DNA from: Anaerolinea sp.
Lineage (GTDB): Bacteria; Chloroflexota; Anaerolineae; Anaerolineales; Anaerolineaceae
Assembly: GCA_029975965.1 (NCBI GenBank)
Contig: JARKOV010000145.1
Span: 1 to 64,000 of the forward strand
Direction of reading: 5' to 3'
Length of the DNA stretch: 64,000 nt
The notes beneath the pieces are model-generated. The model ran no database searches and had not been told where the DNA came from. It saw only the letters and a list, made by a program, of their open reading frames with translations. The position numbers and the translations under genes are program-made. Of the stretch, positions 17,601 to 25,248 are shown one piece after another. How positions within the stretch are numbered: position 1 is the stretch's first letter; every line of letters begins with the position of its first letter.

Positions 17601-17868
17601 TGACCTCATCCCCCGATTTGAGCCGGCGTGGGGCAGCGAGGCGCTCGTCATTGACGAAGGTGCCATTGCTGCTGCCCAGATCCTCGAGCACATACCCATC
17701 ACCCTCTTGGGTCAGGCGGGCATGGCGCCGGGAAACCCCCGGCGAGTCGAGCAGGATGTCGCAAGACGGGTCGCGACCGAGGATATACTCACGCCTTTCA
17801 AGTGGGAATTGCTTGTGCCCGGTCGTTCCCTCGACCAGGATGAGCGCAGGCAGGTTGGTAGCGTTCAT
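14620..17868 (-). CDS. Triple-FHA, ABCG-like ATP-binding and membrane protein
   Basis: 1082 residues. Three forkhead-associated domains stand first: about 25-100 (G31-R32, S46, H49, N68-G69), 150-245 (G170-R171, S185, H188; its N-G turn is altered) and 255-335 (G269-R270, S284, H287, N306-G307). An ABC domain of the ABCG/White type follows: Walker A GQSGGGKS at 385-392, LSGGQ at 487-491, Walker B FFLDEP at 508-513 and the switch H544. The ABC2-type membrane region (about 680-880) has five or six helices. An outer region with a long charged coiled coil precedes a last helix and the tail KRKDII. One polypeptide thus holds ATPase and membrane parts, so a homodimer would form a whole transporter. 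FHA domains tie it to the kinase encoded two genes downstream. Substrate and direction are unknown; export is usual for the family. Confidence 0.92.
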   Translation of the reverse strand: MNATNLPALILVEGTTGHKQFPLERREYILGRDPSCDILLDSPGVSRRHARLTQEGDGYVLEDLGSSNGTFVNDERLAAPRRLKSGDEVKLGQSVALRFQLPQVTATMVEGVGGSPQATLMEQVVSGVAATVMGDDSLFALQATPPKLTVTVAGQAPRDYPLTRPEIRIGRAEDNDIVIDSRIVSRYHARLEKSPTGYQLVVLPEASNPVLLEGRPLSAARKLQNGDLLRIGSLDPGLMVTLVYSQVSTAQAGELQPIRFGEKTLIQIGRDPSNDVVLASPTVSRFHAQLERIGHRTLVRDLRSANGTFVNDQRIEKEAWLNSDDSVRIGRFRFVMKQDQLDRFDDTGGMKVEAVGLNKWVRKDLNILQNISLCFQPRELIVVVGQSGGGKSTLIDAMIGYRPATHGQVLVNGTNVYRNFDAVRNDIGFVPQRDIIHTGLTVYQALDYTARLRMPRDTSKEERHKRILEVLEDLDLLHRKDSPINKLSGGQIKRVSIGVELLTSPGLFFLDEPTSGLDPGTETAFMHLMRRLADQGRTIVMVTHATKNVMLADKVVFLARGGYLAWFGPPDQALAYFDQFRSERERRAREMEFDQIYAILDDPSKGSAQEWAKRYAESPAYQAYIVEALKGVTTAALQPGPGASPGSKPVAPKVKSRRKASGLNQFLVLSARNLRILVRDRSSLILMLLAAPLVAALDFIIAPLMGKAAFDFNTGDAANGAITLFLMTIYCLLVAGLSQMREFVKEEDIYKRERLVNLKIIPYVASKVWVALLLAFYHAAAYTIIHFLAFDMPGGTVEFGLVYVTMVLAAMAGMVCGLLASALAPAASSAPMIMILLLVPQIVLSGALAPVPENISAVASTRWAFEGLIGIVGFGSDVAADPCWELPEELREGMTLKDKSAMGCRCMGVAIFTPGSCNFPGVGQYYVMELDLPEVAKPAELGPKPPEPIIPPAPQPPEDQNDQVEMVKYLNALQAYQDDVEVIQSEYKNQMELYEAQAKVFQAEMEEYQKKVLEYESARNSAVQRAEGVIESVKKSFGWGWVDKSDPVAFRAWLFEVWGAQGILIGVFILIILVLIKRKDII

Positions 17869-18260
17869 GGATCGATCCTCTCATCGGGCAACCAGGTGGA
17901 AGGGATGCAACTGGCTTCGAGAATCCTTGGGCAGGTGTTGCTTGGCCCCCCAAATCCCCACACCCCAGAGGTGAGGGGTAAGCGATTAAAACAATCGATT
18001 CATCCAAAATCCACGAGACCTTTTGATGATTATACAATCAATCAAATCGTCAAAATCCGCTTTGCACAAAACTGCAAATAAACTGTACGTTTTCCTATGA
18101 AAATGCGATGGTATTCACCGGTCAGCTATAGAATTGTTTGAAAATTATTATGATAAGATTATGAAATCATCGTTTAAGCCTGCGCAAACTCTCGTCTGAT
18201 ATTGAATGTGCCTGATCCTGCTTTTGATTGATCTCACATTCCAATTGGAAAGCTTGGTTC
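17869..18260. other. Divergent promoter region between FHA-ABC operon and permease-USP gene
   Basis: This 392-base AT-rich gap separates two divergent genes. A TATAAT on the minus strand (18034-18029) with a TTGACG-like element upstream at a short spacing could drive the FHA/ABC/kinase operon with a leader of about 150 bases. On the plus strand TTGTTT and GATAAG-like boxes lie around 18135-18160. No open frame in the gap looks like a gene. The run CACCCCAGAGGTGAGGGGT near 17960 can form a small hairpin of uncertain meaning. Confidence 0.4.
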
Positions 18261-20633
18261 ATGGCCCACGTCTCCCATAAACTCAAAAATTCGTTGGAAG
18301 GCGCTCTTGCCGGCGGGGGTGACCCAGCGACCTCGCCGCTGTATGTGTTCGGCCCGTTTTTGAGGCTGGTTTTCACCGCCGGCCTGGCCGAAATCGCCTT
18401 CGGTGGCGCCGTCTGGCTGGCCGTGCTCACCATCGCCATTGTGTCCGCCATGTACCGCTTGGTGATGCAATGGGTCACCGATGGCAGCGGCGGAAGCGGA
18501 TTGAGCGAGGAGGAGTTTGGCGGTTGGGCCGCCAAAGTAAACGCGGCTATCACGTTCATCGAGTACACCCTGACCTTCCTGGTGAGCATGTCGGCCATGG
18601 TCACCTTCATCGCCGACCGTTTTCCCATTCTGAATGAGCAGGTGCTGAACATTCAGTACCGCACCTTCCTTGCCATCCTCCTCAGCATCCTGACCGGGTG
18701 GCTGGTCAACCGGGGACCCCGCATGGCCGCCCGCGCCTTCGGCCCGGCCACAGCCGGCGTGCTGGCATTGTTGTGGATCATGATCATCGCCACTCTCATC
18801 CAGCATGGCTTTCATCTGCCGGCATTTTCCTTGCAAGCTTTCGTGCCACCCAACCTGCATTACACCATCGGAGGCTATGTGCGCATCCTCGCGGTGATGA
18901 CCGGCATCGAGGTTTTTGCTAACCTGGTCGCCGCTTACAGCGGCACCCCGGAACAACAGAGCCGCAAGGCTTTTGGTAGCCTGGCGATCATCATGGGAAC
19001 CACCGCAGTCACCATGTTGATTGTCGGACCGGCGATTTTCGATCTTTCCGACCCTTCGATCACCACGGTTTCCGTGTTTACCCAGACCATGGACCGGCTC
19101 TTGCCCGCTCCACTGCCGTATTTTGGCACCCTGGTTGGCATCTTCGTGCTCATGTCGGCATCCGCTGCCAGCGCGCAAGGTTTGCAGAACCTGGCATTGG
19201 GGATGAAAGAGCGCAACTACATCCCGCCCGTGTTCGGAGCGCGGAATGCCTATGGGGTGGCGGATAAACCGGTCTGGCTTGAGGTGGGGATTGTCGGCCT
19301 GTGCTTTCTGTTGATCGGCACTCACGAGGAGCTCTACCTGGCCCTCTACGCAGCTGGTGTGTTTGTGCTGCTCAGCCTCACTGGATGGGGCGTGTCTAAA
19401 CGCCTGATGCGCGAAGTGCGTGAGCGTTTCAACTTTCGAACCTACGTTTTGCTGATCGGCACCAGTCTTGCCTCGTTGCTGACGAGCGGTGCGACACTGA
19501 TCATTTTTGAGGAGCGTTTCTTTGAAGGAGCCTGGTTCTATCTGATCCTCGTCCCGCTGCTATACGGAATGTTCACTTACTTCCGTAAGCGCATCGGCGC
19601 GCCTTCGCCCGAAATGGACTACCTGGGACGCATTGACGCTAACCTTCTGGCCGGCTTCGGGTTCAGCCAAGCCGCCCCAATGCTGAACGGCTCATCGAAC
19701 GGCGAGCAGACGATTCCGCGATTGACCTGGACCCCTGAGCCGCATGTTGAAACCAGGTACCGCACGCAACAGGCCAAAATCCGGCATGTTCTCACCTTGC
19801 TGGACGGATCAGCCAACGCCGCGCAGGCCGTGCCGATGGCCCAGTTCATCTGCGAGACTTTCGGTGCGCACTTAACCCTTTTGTCGGCGCGGCGAGACTA
19901 TGGTGAGAATCCCGAAGCGAAAACTGCCATCGAGAACCACCTGGTTGAGGTTTCAGAAAAGATCCACAGCGCCGGCGTTCAGGTCAACTGCGTGATCCGT
20001 TCCGGCTCCCCGGCGCAGGTGACCAGTGAATTGGTCGTCGAAAAAGATGTTGACCTGGTGATCGTGACGACCTATGGGCGATCCGGCGAGAAAAACTGGC
20101 TGCATGAAGGGCTCTCCAGCAAGCTGGTGAACCTGCTCGATATCCCGGTGCTGCTGGTACAGGTATTTGAAAGTGGACCTGCGCAGGCGCCTCACATCGG
20201 CCGGATCCTGGTCGCCCTCGACGGTTCGGCGTTCTCCGAGCAGGCCCTCCCATACGCGCGAACCTTTGCGCGGGCATTCGACAGCGAACTGATGCTCCTG
20301 TGCGTCCCCGCGGTTCCGGAGAGCAACAAATATCGGGCCCCAGCCAGTGTGATCAACTCGATCCGCAGGCAGGCCGAATTGAGCATGCGCAAATTTGCCG
20401 AAACCATCGCCGACACGTTGCGCAAGGACGATTTCGCGGTGCGCAGCATCGTCACAGGCTCTTATCCTGCGCGCACCATTGTGGATGTCGGCAAGCGCGA
20501 AGCGGTTGACCTGATCATGATCACATCGCAAGGTCGCGGCGGGCTGGATTTGCTTTTCATGGGCAGCGTCGCCCAACAGGTGGTCCAGCTCAGCGACAGC
20601 CCGATTTTAATCATCCCCATTCACCACGAGTGA
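18261..20633 (+). CDS. APC/KUP-like permease fused to two universal stress domains
   Basis: 790 residues from the ATG at 18261 (GGAAAG eight bases upstream). Residues 1-450 form about twelve transmembrane helices of the APC superfamily. The N-terminal motif GGDPATSPLYVF (19-30) closely resembles the GD-x-GTSPLYV signature of KUP-type potassium transporters, hence potassium or another cation is as likely a substrate as an amino acid. Two USP domains follow: about 510-640 (start IRHVLTLLDGSANAAQAVPM) and 650-790 (start IGRILVALDGSAFSEQALPY). The second keeps the nucleotide-loop G-x9-GS pattern (GRGGLDLLFMGS); the first is degenerate there. USP domains bind ATP or related nucleotides, including cyclic di-AMP-linked systems in other APC transporters, and probably gate transport. 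It is monocistronic and divergent from the FHA operon. Confidence 0.85.
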   Translation: MAHVSHKLKNSLEGALAGGGDPATSPLYVFGPFLRLVFTAGLAEIAFGGAVWLAVLTIAIVSAMYRLVMQWVTDGSGGSGLSEEEFGGWAAKVNAAITFIEYTLTFLVSMSAMVTFIADRFPILNEQVLNIQYRTFLAILLSILTGWLVNRGPRMAARAFGPATAGVLALLWIMIIATLIQHGFHLPAFSLQAFVPPNLHYTIGGYVRILAVMTGIEVFANLVAAYSGTPEQQSRKAFGSLAIIMGTTAVTMLIVGPAIFDLSDPSITTVSVFTQTMDRLLPAPLPYFGTLVGIFVLMSASAASAQGLQNLALGMKERNYIPPVFGARNAYGVADKPVWLEVGIVGLCFLLIGTHEELYLALYAAGVFVLLSLTGWGVSKRLMREVRERFNFRTYVLLIGTSLASLLTSGATLIIFEERFFEGAWFYLILVPLLYGMFTYFRKRIGAPSPEMDYLGRIDANLLAGFGFSQAAPMLNGSSNGEQTIPRLTWTPEPHVETRYRTQQAKIRHVLTLLDGSANAAQAVPMAQFICETFGAHLTLLSARRDYGENPEAKTAIENHLVEVSEKIHSAGVQVNCVIRSGSPAQVTSELVVEKDVDLVIVTTYGRSGEKNWLHEGLSSKLVNLLDIPVLLVQVFESGPAQAPHIGRILVALDGSAFSEQALPYARTFARAFDSELMLLCVPAVPESNKYRAPASVINSIRRQAELSMRKFAETIADTLRKDDFAVRSIVTGSYPARTIVDVGKREAVDLIMITSQGRGGLDLLFMGSVAQQVVQLSDSPILIIPIHHE

Positions 20634-20634
20634 C

Positions 20635-20704
20635 GATTGTGTAATTTATTTTCTGTAAAATGTGGGCTTAGCCGCACATTATACAGAAAAATTGAAACAC
20701 AATC
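20635..20704. repeat. Dispersed palindromic repeat A, copy 1
   Basis: A 70-base imperfect hairpin begins right after the stop codon of the permease-USP gene. Outer arms GATTGTGT (20635-20642) and ACACAATC (20697-20704) flank a core TTCTGTA...TACAGAA (20651-20688) with ATGTG/CACAT inside and the loop GGCTTAGCC. The core recurs at 35421-35454. No T-run follows on either strand, so it is not a typical terminator. Confidence 0.7.
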
Positions 20705-20732
20705 CGAGTGACCCCCACCTTGCAGAAACATA

Positions 20733-20784
20733 GCTGGAGGGTGTCGTTGGGGGCAGCTTTCGCCGCCCGACGACACCCTCCAGC
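20733..20784. terminator. Long stem-loop between convergent genes
   Basis: A perfect 15-base stem (GCTGGAGGGTGTCGT at 20733-20747, complement at 20770-20784) with a 22-base loop lies 21 bases past the stop of the minus-strand propeller gene. It can stop transcription of that gene, or of both converging units, but the T-tract is weak (TATGTTTC on the minus strand). Confidence 0.5.
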
Positions 20785-20805
20785 ATCTACCCCTGCTCGA
20801 CCGTG

Positions 20806-21816
20806 TTACCGCTTCGAAAAACGGATTGTGTACTTCGACTCGCCGTGAATGTAAAGCCGTGAAACGGCCCCCGCCTCGCGCTCCGTCTCCTGCCTCGAGC
20901 GATCCAGGCCGACCACCTGCGGGTACCAGCCTGGTTCGTCGAGCAGCTTCAACGGCTCGGTCCAGCTCTTGGGATCGGAGAGGTCGGGGGTCAGGCACAC
21001 GTAAATGCCCTCTTGCTTCCAGCGCGGGTCGATCGCCCGGTTGAGCAAGATCACATACTGCTCGATTTCCGTGTTCCAGTGCACCGATGGACCCCAAAAG
21101 GTGTCCAGGTTTGGGCTGTACCAATCCGTCATCACCGGCAGCACCGGCGTGACCGCCCCGTTGAGACCCGGCTCGCGCCAGGCGCCGTTATGCCACTTGC
21201 TTACCTTCCCCACCGGGCCGAACCGGTCCGCGTAGCGCATGCGGGCGAGGGAAATCCCTTGTTGGGCCACGTCCCGGTAATACGTGCCCACCAGGAAGTA
21301 AAAATATTCCTTCTTCTGGTCGAGGATCACCGAGAAATCCCCGTTGCCGCCCGCAAACCAGTAATTGTGGTTCTCCAGATTCAGCGAATCCGGGCCGCCG
21401 GTGATGACCAGCCCCAGGTCGTCCCAATTCACCCCGTTGTCGTAAGAGACCACCGCGCCGATGAACGGGGCCGTCAGCGGGAACTGGCGACCCTTTTGCC
21501 ACTCTTCCGGGAGAAAATGCGCCGGCTCGTTGTGGTACCAGCCAAACAATGTGCCGTCCGGGTCCTGGTGAACCGACTCGATCCAGCGCCCACCGTCGCG
21601 CCAGGCGGTGTAAACCACCGGCTCGCCGCGCTGCATCGTCTCCAGGCTCTCGCCCCACGAGCGGGTTGGGTGCCCGGTGGAATTCAGAATGTACATCTTC
21701 CCGTCAGACCACCAGATTGGGCTGTTGCAATCGGTATCACTGGGGAACTTGAGCGGTGGAGCATCTTCGATCTCGATCATCACCTTATCGATCCTGTACT
21801 GCCTGTGGTTTGACAT
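20806..21816 (-). CDS. Predicted beta-propeller protein, glycosidase-like
   Basis: 336 residues, no signal peptide, with GGAG before the ATG. The sequence is rich in Trp, Tyr and Asp-turns arranged as repeated blades: NSPIWWSDGKMYILNS (about 31-46), SYDNGVNWDDLGLVI, GDFSVILDQKKEYFYFLVGT, SPNLDTFWGPSVHWNTEIEQ and WTEPLKLLDEPGWYPQV. The pattern resembles GH43-type five-bladed or sialidase-type propellers, with an Asp-box-like S-x-DNG-x-NW motif. I cannot assign catalytic residues with certainty. It is a single gene, convergent with the permease-USP gene and divergent from a decayed gene, and may act on intracellular glycosides. Function is not established. Confidence 0.7.
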   Translation of the reverse strand: MSNHRQYRIDKVMIEIEDAPPLKFPSDTDCNSPIWWSDGKMYILNSTGHPTRSWGESLETMQRGEPVVYTAWRDGGRWIESVHQDPDGTLFGWYHNEPAHFLPEEWQKGRQFPLTAPFIGAVVSYDNGVNWDDLGLVITGGPDSLNLENHNYWFAGGNGDFSVILDQKKEYFYFLVGTYYRDVAQQGISLARMRYADRFGPVGKVSKWHNGAWREPGLNGAVTPVLPVMTDWYSPNLDTFWGPSVHWNTEIEQYVILLNRAIDPRWKQEGIYVCLTPDLSDPKSWTEPLKLLDEPGWYPQVVGLDRSRQETEREAGAVSRLYIHGESKYTIRFSKR

Positions 21817-21882
21817 GCCGATCTCCTGAATGGGTTAGGTCGAAAACCGGAGGTTCACCGCCGGCCTTCAAAAGGTGTAGAA

Positions 21883-22349
21883 TTGCAGTACATTATAAGG
21901 GAAAGAGCCTGGGGCAAGCCAGGGTGTCACCGGATGGAGAACTCAACCCATTTAAGGTTTTGTGCTGGAATGATCGGGGGCACCAATCGGCCCGCCTCCG
22001 GTTACCTCACCCGTCTCATCTTCTTGCAACGCAACCTGCCCCCTCTGGACCAGATCGATCTCGTCACCTTCTCGAACAACCCGCAAGTTCACGCGTTTGA
22101 CAACATCTCGATCGTCGAGACGCTGGAGGCTCAACCACAGGCTGTTGCCACCGCCCAGATTCGTGCGAAAGGGCTGCCGGTCATGGTCAGCCCGGTCACG
22201 CTCAAGATGCGCTTCAACCCTTACGCCACCGGGCAAATGCTCAACAGCCGTCAAAGCGAGTTACCCCCAGCGGAGCGATCGTGCTGGATTCTCCTGACCC
22301 ACAGCCGATCGAGTTGCTCCCTTACGCATTGACCTGGTTGGACGAGTAG
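21883..22349 (+). pseudogene. Remnant of a large enzyme gene, apionolactonase-like
   Basis: The stretch encodes protein-like sequence in two frames. The first frame reads PPLDQIDLVTFSNNPQVHAF then DNISIVETLE, a polar helix, and LPVMVSPVTLKMRFNPYATG, which resembles the C-terminal half of D-apionate-lactonase-like proteins as I remember them. After ELPPAE it loses sense, and the other frame takes over with IVLDSPDPQPIELLPYALTW ending at a TAG (22347-22349), which looks like the true C-terminus. The catalytic N-terminal region and the middle are missing. Hence an internal deletion with frameshift left about 450 bases of a gene that should be over 1.5 kb. The parent family is recalled from motifs only, so the name is tentative; the decay itself is clear. 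Confidence 0.6.
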
Positions 22350-22426
22350 CTGACATTTCGCCCTGGGTTGAAAGAAGGGCATATCGAAAGGTACACAATC
22401 GCACAGCGTGACCGGCCCAAGCTTCG

Positions 22427-22807
22427 TCAAATCACCTGGTAGAACCAGATGCGCAATCCATCCGGGTCGTCGACGCCGAACCGGCGATGCCCCCAGGGCA
22501 TGTTTTCCGGTCCACGCATCACCATGATCTCTCGTTGCAGCAACTCTGTATGCCAGGCATCCGCGTTGTCCACCTCGATGCTCAAATCGACGTTGACCGG
22601 TCGCGCGCCCGGCACGGCTTCTTCGCCCCATTCGAGGATCTCGATTTCGAGCTGCCCGATTTTCTCGCGGAAGGCGAGCAGCGTCCCGCGATTGTGAGGC
22701 TCGTCCCAGGCGCGCGTCACCTTCATCCCCAGGCTGTCGCGATAAAACGCCAGCATGTCGACATAATTGCGGGTATGCCGGACGATGCGGATATGCTTGA
22801 TCTCCAT
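22427..22807 (-). CDS. VOC (glyoxalase/bleomycin-resistance-like) protein
   Basis: 126 residues from the ATG at 22807, with AGGAG eight bases upstream. It shows one complete vicinal-oxygen-chelate module pair: IKHIRIVRHTRNYVDMLAFY (strand-helix, residues 3-22) then RDSLGMKV, an LEIEILEWGEE strand, and the second half VDLSIEVDNADAWHTELLQR ending in FGVDDPDGLRIWFYQVI. The family binds a metal with H/E ligands; in this protein H5 and E48 are candidates. It starts four bases after the stop of the GH65 gene, so both are probably on one message. Substrate unknown; lyase, isomerase or binding roles all occur in the family. Confidence 0.82.
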   Translation of the reverse strand: MEIKHIRIVRHTRNYVDMLAFYRDSLGMKVTRAWDEPHNRGTLLAFREKIGQLEIEILEWGEEAVPGARPVNVDLSIEVDNADAWHTELLQREIMVMRGPENMPWGHRRFGVDDPDGLRIWFYQVI

Positions 22808-22811
22808 TGGG

Positions 22812-25106
22812 TCAGCTCCTGCCTGCCAGGTGCACCTGCTTTCCACCTACCTGAATCTCCAACGGGTCGCCTTCCAACAGCTCGAACTGGGCGCCGTCCG
22901 CTGACATCCGCACCCCGACCAGCCGCCCGCGGTAGCGCACCTTGAACGCATACGCCTGCCATTCTGCTGGGATGACCGGATTGAAAGAAAGCCCATCTTT
23001 GGCGCGCATCCCGGCGAACCCATAAACGATGCCCTGCCACGCGCCTGCCATGTTGGCGGCGTGGATGCCGGCCTCCGTGTTAGCGTGCTTGTTCTCCAGA
23101 TCCAGGGTGGCCGTCTCGGCAAAATAGCGGTAAGCTTTGGCGGTATCGCCCAACTCCGCCGCCACGATGCCGAAGATGGCCGTCGAGAGCGAAGAATCGT
23201 GGGTGGTCAGCGGCTCGTAGTAGGTGTAATCGCGCCTTTTTTGAGCATGGTCGAACTGGTCGTGGAGCAGGAATTCGGCCAGCACGGTGTCTGCCTGCTT
23301 GCATACCTGGTAGCGCATCACCACCAGCGGGTGATAGTGCAGCAGCAGCGGGTAGTTCTCGCGCGGGGTGTTGGCAAAATCCCACACTGCTTTGCTCAAG
23401 AAGGTGTCGTCCTGTGCGATCACGCCGAGAGAATCATGGTAGGGAACGTACATGCTCGCAGCCGCCTGCTCCCAGGTCGCCGGCTCGCTCTCCCCCAGCC
23501 CGATCTTAGAGGCGAGGTCGGCGTAAGCTCCGGGATCGCTGCGTTTCATCCAGGCGACCGTCTCTACGGCGAAGCGTAGATTTTCACGTGCCATCAGGTT
23601 GGTGTAGGCGTTGTTGTTGACCAGGATCTGGTACTCATCCGGGCCGGTGACGCCGTTGATGCAAAAGCGCCCGCCCTGGGTTGGGATGTAAGCCCCCACG
23701 TCCATCCACAGGCGCGCCGTCTCGCACAGGATCTCCGCACCGCAGCGCAGCATGAAATCGGCATCCTGGGTCGCGTCGAAATAGCGCCGGATGGCGAAAG
23801 CGATGTCGGCGTTGATGTGATACTGCGCCGTCCCGGTGGGGAAATTGGCCGAGCACTCCTCGCCGTTGATCGTTCGCCAGGCGTAAAGCGCCCCCTGCCC
23901 ATGCGACATCTGCCGGGCGCGCTCGCGGGCCTTGTCCAGGATGTGGTAGCGGTATTCGAGCAGCTTGCGGGCGATCTCAGGCCGGGTGTAGAGGAAAAAA
24001 GGCAACACGTAAATCTCGGTGTCCCAGAAGAAATGGCCTTCGTATCCCAGGCCGGTCAACCCCTTGGCGGCGATCGCAGTGCGACCGTCGCGCCCCGCCG
24101 ATTGCAGCAGGTGAAACAAGTTAAAGCGAATGCCGCGTTGCAACAGATCATCGCCTTCGATGAGCACATCAGCCGTCTCCCAGAAGCCCGCCAGGAATTG
24201 CCGATGCTCTGCCAACAGGCCTTCGTACCCGGTCGAAGCCGCCTCTTCCAGCTCATCCAGCACCGCAGAGGTTAACCGTGCTTCCTCCGTATCCAGCGAG
24301 GTCGCGTAGGCGATGAACTTATCCAGCGTCAACGGCACCTCTTCGCGCGCCTGGACGGTGAACTGAAAACCTATCGCCTGTCCCTCCTGGTAGGGCGCTC
24401 CCACATCGCCCTCGTGCGCATTGTGTCGGATGCCGCAGGCCGCCGCCAGTTGGGTGGTGACGGTGCGATGGCGCATCAGAGCCACCTCACCCGAGAATGC
24501 CTTTTCTTCGAGGTGCAACACCTCGCTGCGGAACTGGGTGCCCAGGCGAGGGTCGTCTTCGGCGTGCTCAGACTGCCGGATAGCGCCGTCGATGACCGAG
24601 GAAAGCGTCAGGGAACCAGAAAAATTGAGCGGCTTCACCCGGTAACGGATGGCAGCCACATGCCGGCGAGACTGGTGGACACAGCGCTCCACCTCGACCT
24701 CAACCTCTTTTCCGCCCGGCGATTGCCAGCGGAGGCTGCGGCGAAGCACCCCATCGCGCAGGTCGAGGGAGCGCCGGTAGGCGAGAATTTTCCCGCCGCG
24801 CAGATCGAACGGCTCGTCACCAATCCACAACCGGATCACTTTGGCGTTGGCCAGGTTGAGGATCGTCTGCTTGTTCTCGGCATATCCGATGAATTTCTCG
24901 CCATAGACGATGGGGGCGCTTTCATAGAATCCATTGATGAACGTGCCCTCCGTACCCACCCCGCTCAATCCTTCTTCGAACGTGCCGCGCATGCCCAGGT
25001 AGCCGTTGCCCAACGCGAAAAGAGTCTCGTAGAGGGCTGCATGGGTAGGGTCAAAATTATTCTCGACGATTTGCCAGTTGTCGACGGTCGATTGAGCGAA
25101 TGTCAT
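22812..25106 (-). CDS. Glycoside hydrolase family 65 disaccharide phosphorylase
   Basis: 764 residues from the ATG at 25106 (AAGGAG six bases upstream; an in-frame TTG at 25112 overlaps the ribosome site). The three-part GH65 layout is present: N-terminal beta-sandwich with FALGNGYLGMRGTFEEG (about 31-47), the alpha/alpha barrel with GHFFWDTEIYVLPFFLYTRP, and the TGPDEY motif whose E491 is the expected general acid, followed by NNNAYTN. A small jelly-roll C-terminal domain ends the protein. Family knowledge: members phosphorolyse alpha-linked disaccharides such as maltose, trehalose, kojibiose or nigerose to beta-glucose 1-phosphate. Specificity cannot be read here. The usual neighbour, beta-phosphoglucomutase, is absent; a VOC gene follows directly. 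Confidence 0.93.
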   Translation of the reverse strand: MTFAQSTVDNWQIVENNFDPTHAALYETLFALGNGYLGMRGTFEEGLSGVGTEGTFINGFYESAPIVYGEKFIGYAENKQTILNLANAKVIRLWIGDEPFDLRGGKILAYRRSLDLRDGVLRRSLRWQSPGGKEVEVEVERCVHQSRRHVAAIRYRVKPLNFSGSLTLSSVIDGAIRQSEHAEDDPRLGTQFRSEVLHLEEKAFSGEVALMRHRTVTTQLAAACGIRHNAHEGDVGAPYQEGQAIGFQFTVQAREEVPLTLDKFIAYATSLDTEEARLTSAVLDELEEAASTGYEGLLAEHRQFLAGFWETADVLIEGDDLLQRGIRFNLFHLLQSAGRDGRTAIAAKGLTGLGYEGHFFWDTEIYVLPFFLYTRPEIARKLLEYRYHILDKARERARQMSHGQGALYAWRTINGEECSANFPTGTAQYHINADIAFAIRRYFDATQDADFMLRCGAEILCETARLWMDVGAYIPTQGGRFCINGVTGPDEYQILVNNNAYTNLMARENLRFAVETVAWMKRSDPGAYADLASKIGLGESEPATWEQAAASMYVPYHDSLGVIAQDDTFLSKAVWDFANTPRENYPLLLHYHPLVVMRYQVCKQADTVLAEFLLHDQFDHAQKRRDYTYYEPLTTHDSSLSTAIFGIVAAELGDTAKAYRYFAETATLDLENKHANTEAGIHAANMAGAWQGIVYGFAGMRAKDGLSFNPVIPAEWQAYAFKVRYRGRLVGVRMSADGAQFELLEGDPLEIQVGGKQVHLAGRS

Positions 25107-25158
25107 GGGCAACTCCTTGCCGGTTTGGGATCACGGGTAGGCCACATACGTTAAAAGC

Positions 25159-25185
25159 ATTATAACGATGAAACCCATCCATCAA
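25159..25185 (-). promoter_or_regulatory. Promoter of the GH65 gene with overlapping inverted repeat
   Basis: On the minus strand TTGATG (25185-25180) and TATAAT (25164-25159) are 15 bases apart, about 50 bases before the GH65 start. CGTTA (25149-25153) and TAACG (25163-25167) form an inverted repeat that overlaps the -10 box and could be a repressor site. Confidence 0.45.
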
Positions 25186-25248
25186 GATATGGGATTTTCG
25201 GCGTAATCACAACCAGGACCGATGCGAAACGGTACGATGATCCCTATT

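Noticed and set aside
20635..20704. Repeat A copy 1 considered as the terminator of the permease-USP gene
   Set aside because: No T-run follows the stem and a second copy occurs elsewhere with the same A-rich flank; it is better described as a repeat, although some termination effect cannot be excluded.
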